This document shows positions 9,237-17,630 of a stretch of 64,000 nucleotides of DNA, one piece after another. The DNA is from Streptomyces fodineus (GTDB lineage Bacteria > Actinomycetota > Actinomycetes > Streptomycetales > Streptomycetaceae). The stretch covers positions 6,820,001 through 6,884,000 of the forward strand of contig NZ_CP017248.1 of the NCBI RefSeq assembly GCF_001735805.1, given 5' to 3'. The position numbers were made by a program, and so were the translations under genes. Position 1 is the first letter of the stretch. Each line of letters starts with the position of its first letter. The notes below the pieces were generated by a model that saw only the letters and a program-made list of their open reading frames with translations, searched no databases and had not been told where the DNA came from.

Positions 9237-9692
9237 ATGTCCGCACGTCTCAACTCCGCTCAGCCCTATGCCCTCGGGCTCTTCCGCATCGTCGTAGGCC
9301 TGCTCTTCGCCGTGCACGGCGCCGCGTCCCTCTTCGGCGTGCTCGGCGGAGCCATGGGCACCCAGGGCGGCACGATCCCGGCCGGCACCTGGCCCGGCTG
9401 GTACGCGGCCGTGATCCAGCTCGTCGCGGGCGGCCTGGTGCTCCTCGGGCTCGGCACCCGCGGAGCCGCGCTGGTCGCCTCCGGTTCGATGGCGTACGCC
9501 TACTTCGACGTCCACCAGCAGGTCGCGCTGTGGCCCATACAGAACGGCGGCGAGCTGTCGGTCCTGTTCTGCTGGGCGTTCCTGCTGCTGGTCTTCACCG
9601 GCTCCGGCGCCTTCGGCCTCGACCGGCTCGTCGCCCGCCGCACGACCGGGGGCGGCCGGTCCGCCACCGAGCAGACCCCGATAGCCGCCTGA
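9237..9692 (+). CDS. DoxX family membrane protein
   Basis: A 151-residue four-helix membrane protein beginning with the DoxX pattern YALGLFRIVVGLLFAVHGAA. GAGGAGAAC lies upstream of the ATG. DoxX proteins act at the membrane in redox balance; in mycobacteria one partners superoxide dismutase and a thiosulfate sulfurtransferase. Here a Cu/Zn-SOD-like gene converges on it from the other strand across a strong hairpin, so the two are neighbours but not co-transcribed. Confidence 0.88.
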   Translation: MSARLNSAQPYALGLFRIVVGLLFAVHGAASLFGVLGGAMGTQGGTIPAGTWPGWYAAVIQLVAGGLVLLGLGTRGAALVASGSMAYAYFDVHQQVALWPIQNGGELSVLFCWAFLLLVFTGSGAFGLDRLVARRTTGGGRSATEQTPIAA

Positions 9693-9699
9693 CGGTTAC

Positions 9700-9733
9700 G
9701 GCGCCCTTCCCTGCCACGAGGGGGAAGGGCGCC
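9700..9733. terminator. Bidirectional terminator between DoxX and SOD genes
   Basis: A perfect 12-base stem (GGCGCCCTTCCC / GGGAAGGGCGCC) between convergent stops, eight bases after the DoxX stop. Confidence 0.85.
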
Positions 9734-9758
9734 CTGCTGTGCGCGCCGGCCGCCCCGC

Positions 9759-10289
9759 CTATGACGCTCCGCCGAACGGCACGCTGAAGCAGGCCGCTCG
9801 CGCGCCCTTGGTGCCGGGCTCGCTGTGGATGACCAGCGAGGAGGCCTGGCCCTTGCGGAACGCCCAGGTGTGCGTGGCGCTGGCGTGGCCCTTGCCGGCC
9901 GCGTCGGACTTGAAGTCCAGCCAGACCTCGTTCTTGTTGTTGACGTGGGCGGCGTCCATGCCGGGCGTGTTCTGGTAGTGCTTGCCGGCGTCGGCGGGCT
10001 TGGTGCCGCAGGCCTTCTGGTGGACGTGGACCCCGAAGAGATGGTTCGGTTTGACGCCGGTCACCCACAGTTCGACTGTCGTGGTTTTGTTCGTGGCGGT
10101 GTGCTGGTAGACGCGGATCTGGGAGCCCGCCGGCACCAGGGCCTGGTCGTACGTCAACGCCGTCGACTTCACGGTCGCGTTCGGCGGGGAGAACACGCCG
10201 TTGCTCTCCACCGTGTAGTCATGGGCGATTGCGCTCCCGGTCGCGAACAGGGCTGCGGCAAGGGCGCCCGCGTGTACGGCTGTCACCAT
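9759..10289 (-). CDS. Secreted Cu/Zn superoxide dismutase family protein
   Basis: A 176-residue exported protein. An N-terminal hydrophobic signal (AVHAGALAAALFATGSAIA) is followed by an immunoglobulin-like beta domain with SOD landmarks: FGVHVHQKACG (two copper His), GKHYQ and DAAHVNN (bridging/zinc His), LDFKSDA (zinc Asp) and SSLVIHSEPGT (last copper His). ATG chosen with AAGGTGG upstream; a GTG three codons earlier is possible. Expected role: removing superoxide outside the cell. Ligand assignment is by pattern and not structurally checked. Confidence 0.75.
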   Translation of the reverse strand: MVTAVHAGALAAALFATGSAIAHDYTVESNGVFSPPNATVKSTALTYDQALVPAGSQIRVYQHTATNKTTTVELWVTGVKPNHLFGVHVHQKACGTKPADAGKHYQNTPGMDAAHVNNKNEVWLDFKSDAAGKGHASATHTWAFRKGQASSLVIHSEPGTKGARAACFSVPFGGAS

Positions 10290-10575
10290 GATGACCACCT
10301 TTTCCTGCGCTTGCGCGCCGTTTGTTGGGGATGCCTGCCTGATGTCTGCCGGATCGTCGCCGGATTATCTGCTTGATGTCCGTCGGCAGGCGTCTCTCCA
10401 TTGCTACGGGGCGCGCAAGGGCTCCGCCGCCGGGACGCGGCCGATGGAGTGAAACGGGCGCCGACGGAAGGCCCCATGACGGCTCATGAGCCGCCCCGGC
10501 CCCCCGAGACCCCGTTGTCACACCCCGGGCGTACGCTGTATGGCTGTCTGTCAACGGGGGAAACCGGGAGTCGTC

Positions 10576-11187
10576 GTGTTCGAGAGTGTGGGGTCACTCG
10601 CCGCCGGACCGTGGATCTATGCCGCGGTGGTCGTGTCCGTTCTGCTCGACGTATTCGTTCCCGTGCTGCCGAGCGGCGTGCTCGTCATCACGGCGGGTAC
10701 GGCAGCGGCGGCGGGGACGGGAGCGGCGGCCGGCCGCGTCCCGCGCGACGTGCCGGATCTGCTGGCCCTGGTCCTGTCCGCGGCGACCGCCTCGGTCCTC
10801 GGCGATCTGGTGGCCTACCGTCTGGCCTGGCGGGGCGGTGAGCGGCTGGACCGCGCGATAGCCCGCTCCCGGCGGCTGACCACCGCGCAGGAACGTCTCG
10901 GCGAGGCGCTGGCCCGCGGCGGCGGCGCGCTGGTCGTGCTCGCCCGCTTCGCCCCCGCCGGCCGCTCGGTCGTCTCCTTCGGCGCCGGCGCCGCCCATCG
11001 CCGCGCCCGCGACTTCCTCCCCTGGTCCGCCCTGGCCGGCCTCTCCTGGGCCGCGTACAGCGTCGCCCTCGGCTACTACGGCGCCCAGTGGCTCGGCGCC
11101 ACCTGGCTCGCCACGGCCGTCTCCGTCGCCGCCCTGTTCGCCGCGGGCGCGGCAGCGGGCTACCTGATGCGGCGCCGGCCGGCCTGA
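10576..11187 (+). CDS. DedA/VTT domain membrane protein
   Basis: A 203-residue membrane protein of the DedA family. It contains the re-entrant core LARFAPAGRSVVSFGAGAA (family pattern RFxPxxR), an early acidic motif SVLGDLVAYRLA, and a C-terminal helix ending in RRRP. GTG start with GGGAG five bases upstream. DedA proteins move or flip polyprenyl-phosphate or phospholipid carriers and support envelope integrity. Somewhat short, but the core is intact. Confidence 0.85.
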   Translation: MFESVGSLAAGPWIYAAVVVSVLLDVFVPVLPSGVLVITAGTAAAAGTGAAAGRVPRDVPDLLALVLSAATASVLGDLVAYRLAWRGGERLDRAIARSRRLTTAQERLGEALARGGGALVVLARFAPAGRSVVSFGAGAAHRRARDFLPWSALAGLSWAAYSVALGYYGAQWLGATWLATAVSVAALFAAGAAAGYLMRRRPA

Positions 11188-11198
11188 CCGCCAGGGTG

Positions 11199-11765
11199 TC
11201 AGCAGCTCGCCAGGTAGTTCGTCAGTGCGCGCTTCTCGGCGGAGTCGACCGAGAGGTCGTAGTAGTACTTCACCTGGACCCAGGCGCGGACGTACGTGCA
11301 GAGGTACGCGGTGCGGGACGGGACCCAGGTCGAGGGGTCCTGGTCGCCCTTGGCCTGGTTCACGTTGTCGGTGACGGCGAGGAGCTGGGGGCGGGTGACG
11401 TCGTTGGCGAAGGCCTGCCGCTATGCGGTGGTCCACTTGCTCGCGCCGGAGTCCCAGGCCTCGGCCAGCGGGACCAGATGGTCGATGTCGACGTGGGAGG
11501 GGGAGGTCCAGGTCGCGCCGTCGTACGGGGAGTACCAGCTGCCGCTGGTCGCGGTGCAGGCGGAGTTCGTGACGACGTTCGTACCGTCCCGCTTGAGGAT
11601 CCACTCACGGGTGTTGCAGGTGCCGGAGATCGTGATCCAGGTCGGGAAGAGGGAGCGCTGGTAGCCGGTGCGGTTCTCGGTGGCGACCGTGAGCTGGGAG
11701 AGGTAGCCGCGGGCGGTGGTGGCGCTGACCGGCGTCGGGAGGGCGGCCGAGGCGCTCGGGGAGGT
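11199..11765 (-). pseudogene. Secreted HNH (DUF1524-type) nuclease, broken
   Basis: The protein text is clearly the secreted DUF1524/HNH nuclease of Streptomyces: ISGTCNTREWILKRDG, then the catalytic VDIDHLVPLAEAWDSGAS. The frame is interrupted by TAG at 11421-11423, exactly where Gln would be expected (TTA-stop-RQAFAND). The rest of the domain (VTRPQLLAVTDNVNQAKGD ... ALTNYLASC) continues intact in the same frame to a TGA at 11199. A CAG to TAG change would explain it. The 5' end is also abnormal: just before the mature-like AALPTPVSATT there is no hydrophobic signal peptide, and the DNA runs into the riboswitch region. Two independent lesions suggest a dead gene. Confidence 0.85.
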
Positions 11766-11841
11766 GACGTGCTCATGCCACAACAAGGGGCGGGGCGGGG
11801 TTTCCGGCAGAACCTTCACATCCCTTACGATGGGGAGCGCA

Positions 11842-11994
11842 GAAGGGGAGTAGCTCTTCGCCGGACCGTCGACATACTGCTCAGCCAGCCTGAGCCGGCG
11901 CCCGGAGGCGGACCTCACACAGGCCGCCGGCGAGACCTTCGGCAAGCAGTGCACGCCCGTGTCCCACGACACGGGCGCCGAGTGTGCTGCCGTG
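11842..11994 (+). promoter_or_regulatory. yybP-ykoY manganese riboswitch
   Basis: Conserved blocks appear in order: GAAGGGGAGTAG (11842-11853), GTCGACATACT (11868-11878) and GGCGAGACCTTC (11929-11940). GAAGG and CCTTC can form the closing P1 helix as in the family. A strong hairpin follows (CGCCCGTGTC / GACACGGGCG around CCAC), extended outward by GGCA/TGCC, which could be the expression platform. TACGAT at 11826-11831 is a candidate -10. The downstream gene is a TMEM165/GDT1 cation transporter, the expected partner of this Mn2+ sensor. Confidence 0.88.
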
Positions 11995-12056
11995 CCGAGG
12001 TGTCATCGCGTGACGTACCACACTCTCGGCGGGCGGCCCCGACCGATTGAGGAACC

Positions 12057-12638
12057 TTGATCAGCATCACCGTGACGGCGCTCGCCTTCGGCGTCATCTT
12101 CCTCGCCGAACTGCCGGACAAGACCGCGCTCGCCGGCCTCGTCCTCGGCACCCGCTACCGCGCCTCGTACGTCTTCGCGGGCGTCGCCGCCGCCTTCCTG
12201 CTGCACGTCGTGCTGGCCGTCGCCGCCGGCAGTGCGCTGACCCTGCTGCCCCGGCAGATCGTGCACGCCGTCACCGGCGTCCTCTTCCTCGGCGGCGCCG
12301 CGATGCTGCTGCTGCAGAAGGGCGGGGACGAGGAGGAGATCAGGAAGCCCGCCGACCAGTCCTTCTGGAAGGTCGCCGGTACGGGCTTCATGCTGATCCT
12401 CGTCGCCGAGTTCGGCGATCTCACCCAGATCATGACCGCCAACCTCGCCGCCCGCTACGACGCCCCGGTCTCCGTCGGCCTCGGCGCGGTGCTCGGCCTG
12501 TGGGCCGTCGCCGGACTCGGCATCGTCGGCGGAAAGGCCCTGATGAAGAAGGTGCCGCTGCGGCTGATCACGCAGATCGCCGCGCTGCTGATGCTCGGGC
12601 TCGGGGTGTGGAGCCTGTACGAGGCCGTGGCCGGCTGA
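12057..12638 (+). CDS. TMEM165/GDT1 family manganese/calcium transporter
   Basis: A 193-residue, six-helix membrane protein made of two inverted three-helix halves, each with the family ExxD motif: ELPDKT (residues 18-23) and EFGDLT (about 118-123). A charged cytoplasmic loop (GGDEEEIRKPADQ) joins the halves. TTG start with GAGGA upstream. UPF0016/GDT1 proteins export Mn2+ or exchange Mn2+/Ca2+ with protons. The riboswitch upstream supports induction by excess Mn2+. Confidence 0.88.
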   Translation: MISITVTALAFGVIFLAELPDKTALAGLVLGTRYRASYVFAGVAAAFLLHVVLAVAAGSALTLLPRQIVHAVTGVLFLGGAAMLLLQKGGDEEEIRKPADQSFWKVAGTGFMLILVAEFGDLTQIMTANLAARYDAPVSVGLGAVLGLWAVAGLGIVGGKALMKKVPLRLITQIAALLMLGLGVWSLYEAVAG

Positions 12639-12717
12639 GCTGAACGGCGGGTGAACCCTTTCCGGATGCGGTGGCGGGAGCGCCCCGGGTTTTGTACCGT
12701 GGAGGAACAAAGTGGCT

Positions 12718-12747
12718 CCCGCCCGTTTTCCCTGACCGGCGGGCGGG
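12718..12747 (+). terminator. Candidate terminator hairpin
   Basis: CCCGCCCG pairs with CGGGCGGG across a 14-base loop, between the transporter stop and the next start. No T tract, so it could instead be a leader hairpin of the HAD gene. Confidence 0.4.
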
Positions 12748-12809
12748 GCTCCTTTGTCCCTTCGGGGCTTGTCCTGCCCTCAGGGCCTTCTTCGTTCCTG
12801 GAGCTGCCG

Positions 12810-13478
12810 ATGACGGCCACCGCCACGCCCACCGTCCTCATCGCCCGCGCCCTCCTGCTCGACATGGACGGCACCCTCGTCAACTCGGACGCCGTCGTCG
12901 AGCGCGTCTGGCGGCGCTGGGCCGAGCGGCACGGGCTGGACGGCGACGAGGTGATGCAGGTCGTCCACGGCCGGCAGGGACACGCCTCCATGGCCCTCCT
13001 CCTGCCCGGCCGGCCCATGGAGCAGAACCTCGCCGACAACGCGCGCATGCTCGCCGAGGAGACAGCCGACACCGACGGCGTGGTCGAGATCCCCGGCGCG
13101 AGCACCTTCCTCGCCTCCCTGCGCGGCCTTACGCACGCGCTGGTGACCTCCGCCGACGTCGCACTGTCCACCGCGCGCATGAACGCCGCCGGGCTGCCGG
13201 TCCCGGAGATCCGGATCACCGCCGAGTCGGTCGGCGCGAGCAAGCCGGACCCCGAGGGTTTCCTGAAGGGCGCGGCCGAGCTGGGTGTGGATCCGGGGGA
13301 CTGCGTGGTCTTCGAGGACTCCGGTGCGGGCATCGCCGCCGGGCGCTCCGCGGGGATGACGGTGGTGGGGGTCGGCCCCCGCGCCGGTGTGCACGGACCC
13401 GATGTGGTGGTGCGGGATCTCACGCAGGTGCGGGTCGAGGCGACGGGTGCCGGGGCGATCCGGTTGCACATCGGCTGA
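12810..13478 (+). CDS. HAD-IA family sugar-phosphatase-like hydrolase
   Basis: A 222-residue phosphatase. Motif I LLLDMDGTLVNSD, motif II in HALVTSADV, motif III SKPDPEGFL and motif IV VVFEDSGAGIAAGRSAGM are all intact, with a helical cap between I and II. The overall order resembles YfbT-like sugar phosphatases and glycerol-3-phosphatases. ATG chosen with GGAG seven bases upstream; the frame is open 5' but the extra residues look non-coding. Cytoplasmic; substrate unknown. Confidence 0.85.
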   Translation: MTATATPTVLIARALLLDMDGTLVNSDAVVERVWRRWAERHGLDGDEVMQVVHGRQGHASMALLLPGRPMEQNLADNARMLAEETADTDGVVEIPGASTFLASLRGLTHALVTSADVALSTARMNAAGLPVPEIRITAESVGASKPDPEGFLKGAAELGVDPGDCVVFEDSGAGIAAGRSAGMTVVGVGPRAGVHGPDVVVRDLTQVRVEATGAGAIRLHIG

Positions 13479-13539
13479 CGCGGTGTTCCGGCGGCGCGCG
13501 CGAAGGGGCTCCGCCCTCTGGCCCCTCCGACGGGCTTGC

Positions 13540-14556
13540 CTACGGCTCCGACGTCTCCGCCTCCAGGCTCCTCCGGGTCGCCGGCCCGTACACCCCGAGG
13601 GGGTCGCTCCAGATGCCCCGGGCCAGTTGGTAGTTGCGTACCGCGTCCTCGACCGGGCGGGTGTAGACGCCGTCGATCTGGTCGGCGTACAGGTTCAACT
13701 GCCGTAGCCGCAGCTGGAGTTCAGCCACCTCTGGGCCGTCGTCGCCGGGTTGCAGCACCGGGGCGACGGCGGGGGTGGTCCGCGCGTTGGCGGAGGCCGT
13801 CACGGATGCGGTGGGTACGGCAGGGTGGGAGGTCCCGGCGGAAGCGGAGGGCGTCGGCGACGTGGACGGCGTGGCCGACCTGGCCGACCGGCTGGGGGCG
13901 CTCGCCGACACGGACGGCAACGGCACGGCCGGGCGGGACACGGCGGGGGAGGAGGGCGCCGCCGGAGACGCCGGCCCCGGTGCGCTCACGTCCGGAATCC
14001 TCTCCCTGACCTCATGAGCCGCCCCCTCCCGGGACGGCGTGTGATACGCCAGCAGACCACTCGCAACCCCGGCCACCGCCACGACGGCCACACCGGCCCC
14101 GGCGACCACCAGCAGAACACCACGCCGGACCACCCCGCCGCCGCCCGTAGCCTCCACAACACCGGGAGCGGCCCCGACGCCCGTGCCATCCTGGTTGCTG
14201 TTGCTGTTGCTGTTGCTGCCGTCGCCGGTCCCGTGGGTCGCGTCGCTCCGGCCGCTGTCTCCGTTGTTGCCGGCCCCGCCCGTGCTGCCGCTGTTGCCGG
14301 CTCCGCCAGCCGCGCCGGCCCCGTCGGCGCGACCCCCCTCGGGCTCCGACGGCCGGGGCTCGGTGGTCGGTGTCGTTACGTACGGCCGTATCCGCAGTGG
14401 GTCGAAGTCCTCCGCCGCTGCCGCCTCGGCCGTGCGGGTCTGGCGCAGGGCCTCGGCCGTGCGTTCGGTGCAGTCGCAGGACGGGCTTCGGTCCGGGCCC
14501 CTCGGTGTCCCGCACTCCGGGCAGGTGTGGCCCTCGGAACCCCCGGAATCAGTCAC
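13540..14556 (-). CDS. Membrane-anchored peptidoglycan-binding protein
   Basis: A 338-residue protein. The N terminus carries a zinc-ribbon-like CPECGTP ... CDC pair, followed by a low-complexity Gly/Ser/Asn stretch (an NSNSNS run), one membrane segment (GVLLVVAGAGVAVVAVAGVASGLLA) and a long Ser/Pro/Ala wall-spanning linker. It ends in a C-terminal peptidoglycan-binding domain 1 (LQPGDDGPEVAELQLRLRQL ... YGPATRRSLE). GTG start with GGGAGG upstream. Likely topology: cytoplasmic zinc ribbon, external wall-binding domain. Confidence 0.85.
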   Translation of the reverse strand: MTDSGGSEGHTCPECGTPRGPDRSPSCDCTERTAEALRQTRTAEAAAAEDFDPLRIRPYVTTPTTEPRPSEPEGGRADGAGAAGGAGNSGSTGGAGNNGDSGRSDATHGTGDGSNSNSNSNQDGTGVGAAPGVVEATGGGGVVRRGVLLVVAGAGVAVVAVAGVASGLLAYHTPSREGAAHEVRERIPDVSAPGPASPAAPSSPAVSRPAVPLPSVSASAPSRSARSATPSTSPTPSASAGTSHPAVPTASVTASANARTTPAVAPVLQPGDDGPEVAELQLRLRQLNLYADQIDGVYTRPVEDAVRNYQLARGIWSDPLGVYGPATRRSLEAETSEP

Positions 14557-14704
14557 GTGTTCGTCCCTCCCCTCGCGAACTACAGAGACTATGCGCAACT
14601 TCTTCGCATCCGCCGCCGGAAACGCGGGACTCAACAGGCCATAAACGGTGACACCGACCACGATGGAGAAGGTGCACCGAGCCCCTGAGTCCCGGGAGGT
14701 CTCC

Positions 14705-16738
14705 ATGGCCTTGGACACGCACGGCACGGAGAAGGAGATACAGGCCGCCGAGCACGTCTCCGGCAATGTGTTCGTCTCGATCGGCGCCCTGCTCCTCGGG
14801 CTGCTGCTCGCCGCGCTCGACCAGACGATCGTGTCGACCGCGCTGCCGACGATCGTGAGCGACCTCGGCGGTCTGGAGCATCTGTCCTGGGTCGTCACCG
14901 CCTACTTGCTGGCCTCGACCGCCGCGACCCCCCTGTGGGGCAAGCTCGGCGACCAGTACGGGCGCAAACGGCTCTTCCAGACCGCGATCGTCATCTTCCT
15001 CGTCGGCTCCGCGCTGTGCGGCATGGCGCAGGACATGCCCCAGCTGATCGGCTTCCGCGCGCTGCAGGGCCTGGGCGGCGGCGGGCTGATCGTGCTGTCG
15101 ATGGCGATCGTCGGGGACATCGTGCCACCGCGTGAACGCGGGCGCTATCAGGGGCTGTTCGGGGCCGTGTTCGGGGCGACGAGTGTGCTCGGGCCGCTGC
15201 TCGGCGGGCTGTTCACCGAGCATCTGAGCTGGCGCTGGGTGTTCTACGTCAATCTCCCCGTCGGTGTCGTCGCGCTCGCCGTGATCGCCACCGCCCTGCG
15301 CATCCCGCGCCGCACCGCCCACCACGTCATCGACTACCTGGGTACGTTCCTGATCGCGGCCGTCGCCACCTGCCTGGTGCTCGTCGCCTCCCTCGGCGGG
15401 ACCACCTGGGCCTGGGGCTCGCCGCAGATCGTCGGGCTCGCGGGCTTGGGCATCCTGCTGGCCGTGGCGTTCGTCGCCGTCGAGCGGCGGGCCGCCGAAC
15501 CCGTCCTGCCGCTGAAGCTGTTCGGCATCCGCACCTTCACCCTCGCCGCCGTCATCAGCTTCATCGTCGGCTTCGCCATGTTCGGCGCGATGACCTATCT
15601 GCCGACCTTCCTCCAGGTCGTGCACGGCATCTCCCCGACGCTGTCCGGCGTGCACATGCTGCCCATGGTCATCGGCCTGCTGCTGTCGTCCACGATCTCC
15701 GGGCAGATCGTCAGCCGTACCGGCCGCTGGAAGGTGTTCCCGGTCGCCGGTACCGCCGTCACCGCGATCGGCCTGCTTCTGCTGCACCGGCTCGACGAGC
15801 ACAGCTCCACCGCCCAGATGAGCGCCTGCTTCTTCGTGTTCGGCCTCGGTCTCGGCCTGGTCATGCAGGTGCTCGTCCTCATCGTGCAGAACGCGGTGTC
15901 GTACGAGGACCTGGGCGTCGCCACCTCCGGCGCGACCTTCTTCCGCTCCATCGGCGCCTCCTTCGGTGTGGCGATCTTCGGCACGGTCTTCGCGAGCCGC
16001 CTCGGCGACAAGCTCGCCGCCGCCTTCCGGGGCGTCCCGCTGCCGCCCGGCGTCTCCGCGAACGCCCTCAAGTCCGATCCGCGCGGCATCGCCGCCCTGC
16101 CGCCCGCCCTGCGCCCGGCGGCTCTGCACGCGTACGCGTCCGCGATCACCGCCGTCTTCCTGTACGCCGCCCCCGTCGCCCTCCTCGGCTTCCTGCTGGC
16201 CTGGTTCCTGAAGGAGGACCGGCTGCGCGGCTCGGTCACCGCGCCGGACGTCTCCGAGACCATCGCGCCCAACCCGGTCGAGCGGTCCTCCTACGACGAG
16301 TGCGTGCGGGCCCTGTCCCTGCTCGGCACCCGCGAGGGCCGCCGTGAGATCTACGGGAAGATCACCGAGCGGGCCGGGTACGACCTGCTGCCCGCCGCCA
16401 GCTGGATGCTGCTGCGGATCCGCAAGTACGGCTCGGTCGAGCCGGGTGTGCTCGCCGAGCGCAGCCCCGTCCCGCTCGACGTGGTCCTCGCCGCCGCCCG
16501 CCAGGTCGAGGAACGGCGCCTCGCCGAACGCCGGGGCCTGGACCTGTACTTGACCGATTCCGGCCGCGCGGTCGCCGAACACCTCGCCAAGGCCCGCGAG
16601 GAGTCCCTCGCCGAACTCCTCGGCGACTGGTGGGGACCCGGCCGCTCGACCGACCTGACCAAGCTCGTCAGGGAACTCACCGGGGAACTGTGCGGCACCG
16701 AGCGGGAGCGCCCGCGCGACGGGGCATTGCATCGGTAA
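14705..16738 (+). CDS. DHA2-type MFS drug exporter with C-terminal winged-helix-like extension
   Basis: A 677-residue protein. The N-terminal portion is a 14-helix DHA2 multidrug exporter: LDQTIVSTALPTIVSDLGG, LWGKLGDQYGRKR (loop 2-3 motif A) and the motif-C-like GPLLGGLFTEHLSWRWVFYVNLP. After the last helix about 150 cytoplasmic residues remain, reading like a MarR/PadR winged helix (LPAASWMLLRIRKYGSVEPGVLAER ... DLYLTDSGRAVAEHL). ATG chosen because GGGAGG is five bases upstream; a GTG 57 bases earlier is an alternative. Substrate unknown. Confidence 0.88.
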   Translation: MALDTHGTEKEIQAAEHVSGNVFVSIGALLLGLLLAALDQTIVSTALPTIVSDLGGLEHLSWVVTAYLLASTAATPLWGKLGDQYGRKRLFQTAIVIFLVGSALCGMAQDMPQLIGFRALQGLGGGGLIVLSMAIVGDIVPPRERGRYQGLFGAVFGATSVLGPLLGGLFTEHLSWRWVFYVNLPVGVVALAVIATALRIPRRTAHHVIDYLGTFLIAAVATCLVLVASLGGTTWAWGSPQIVGLAGLGILLAVAFVAVERRAAEPVLPLKLFGIRTFTLAAVISFIVGFAMFGAMTYLPTFLQVVHGISPTLSGVHMLPMVIGLLLSSTISGQIVSRTGRWKVFPVAGTAVTAIGLLLLHRLDEHSSTAQMSACFFVFGLGLGLVMQVLVLIVQNAVSYEDLGVATSGATFFRSIGASFGVAIFGTVFASRLGDKLAAAFRGVPLPPGVSANALKSDPRGIAALPPALRPAALHAYASAITAVFLYAAPVALLGFLLAWFLKEDRLRGSVTAPDVSETIAPNPVERSSYDECVRALSLLGTREGRREIYGKITERAGYDLLPAASWMLLRIRKYGSVEPGVLAERSPVPLDVVLAAARQVEERRLAERRGLDLYLTDSGRAVAEHLAKAREESLAELLGDWWGPGRSTDLTKLVRELTGELCGTERERPRDGALHR

Positions 16739-16784
16739 GCGCCGTGGCTGGTTCTGGCCGTTTCCGGGTGCGGGTCCGTCGTGA

Positions 16785-16810
16785 GCTGGTCGCGCAGTTC
16801 CCCGCGCGCC
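16785..16810 (-). repeat. Dispersed Streptomyces intergenic repeat, copy A
   Basis: Read on the minus strand it gives GCGGGGAACTGCGCGACCAG, nearly the same as the copy at 63047-63070 on the plus strand. It lies just before the WYL gene. Confidence 0.6.
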
Positions 16811-16858
16811 TGGGGTTTGCAGCTCCGTCGGCCGAATCCGTTCCGCAGACTGTCTGCC

Positions 16859-17581
16859 GTGAACCGTACCGACCGCCTCTACGCCCTCGTCGAGGAGCTG
16901 CGTGCCGCCGCTCCCCGCCCCCGCAGCGCCCGTGCGCTCGCCCGGCGCTTCGAGGTCAGTGTCCGCACGATCGAGCGGGACCTGGCCGCGTTGCAGCAGT
17001 CCGGGGTGCCCATCCACGCCGAGCCGGGCCGCAACGGGGGGTATGTGCTCGACCGGGAACGCACGCTGCCGCCGCTGACCATCACCCCGGCCGAGGCGAC
17101 CGCCCTCGCCGTCGGGCTGCACGCCCTCGCCGGGACGCCGTTCGCGGTGGACGCGCGCAGCGCGCTGCACAAGGTGCTGGCCGTGCTGCCGCAGCCGGAG
17201 CGCGAGGCGGCGGCCCGGCTGACCGACCGGGTACGGCTGCTCGTGCCGCCCGCCCGCCCGGCGCGGCCCGCCGGACCCGTGGTGCCCGCCGCCCTCCGGG
17301 AGGCGCTGACGGCGGGCCGGGTGCTGCGCCTGGAGTATGCCGACGCCGCCGGCCGGGTCACCGCGCGGGACGTGGAACCGCTCGGCTTCCTCGGCGGACC
17401 GGAGCACTGGTACCTGGCCGGCTGGTGCCGGCTGCGGGACGCCCCGCGTGGCTTCCGGCTGGACCGGGTCCGCGCGGCGACGGCCCTGGACGAGCGGGCC
17501 CCGCACCGGGTGGTCGACCTCGCCGCGCTCGACACCCTCGGCTCCGACGTCGTACCGCTCGACGCGGCGACCGTGATGTGA
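16859..17581 (+). CDS. YafY-type WYL-domain transcriptional regulator
   Basis: A 240-residue regulator. The N-terminal HTH_11 helix-turn-helix (ALARRFEVSVRTIERDLAAL) is followed by RNGGYVLDRERTLPPLTIT, and the C-terminal WYL-like domain has HWYLAGWCRLRDAPRGFRLDRV. GTG start with no ribosome site, so perhaps leaderless. The SnoaL-like gene starts 50 bases downstream on the same strand and is a likely partner or target. Confidence 0.85.
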   Translation: MNRTDRLYALVEELRAAAPRPRSARALARRFEVSVRTIERDLAALQQSGVPIHAEPGRNGGYVLDRERTLPPLTITPAEATALAVGLHALAGTPFAVDARSALHKVLAVLPQPEREAAARLTDRVRLLVPPARPARPAGPVVPAALREALTAGRVLRLEYADAAGRVTARDVEPLGFLGGPEHWYLAGWCRLRDAPRGFRLDRVRAATALDERAPHRVVDLAALDTLGSDVVPLDAATVM

Positions 17582-17630
17582 CGGCAATCACCGACAGGGG
17601 GGTGTCGCGGGCCGGGCGGAGGCTGAGGCC

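Noticed and set aside
10480..10495. CGGCTCATGAGCCG palindrome before the DedA gene as an operator
   Set aside because: A single copy with no matching element elsewhere and no regulator nearby; it may be chance in GC-rich DNA.
14549..17587. A 1012-codon open frame antisense to the MFS and WYL genes
   Set aside because: It is the usual high-GC mirror frame. The protein text is His/Gln/Arg/Gly-rich without domains, and the sense genes have clear motifs and codon bias.
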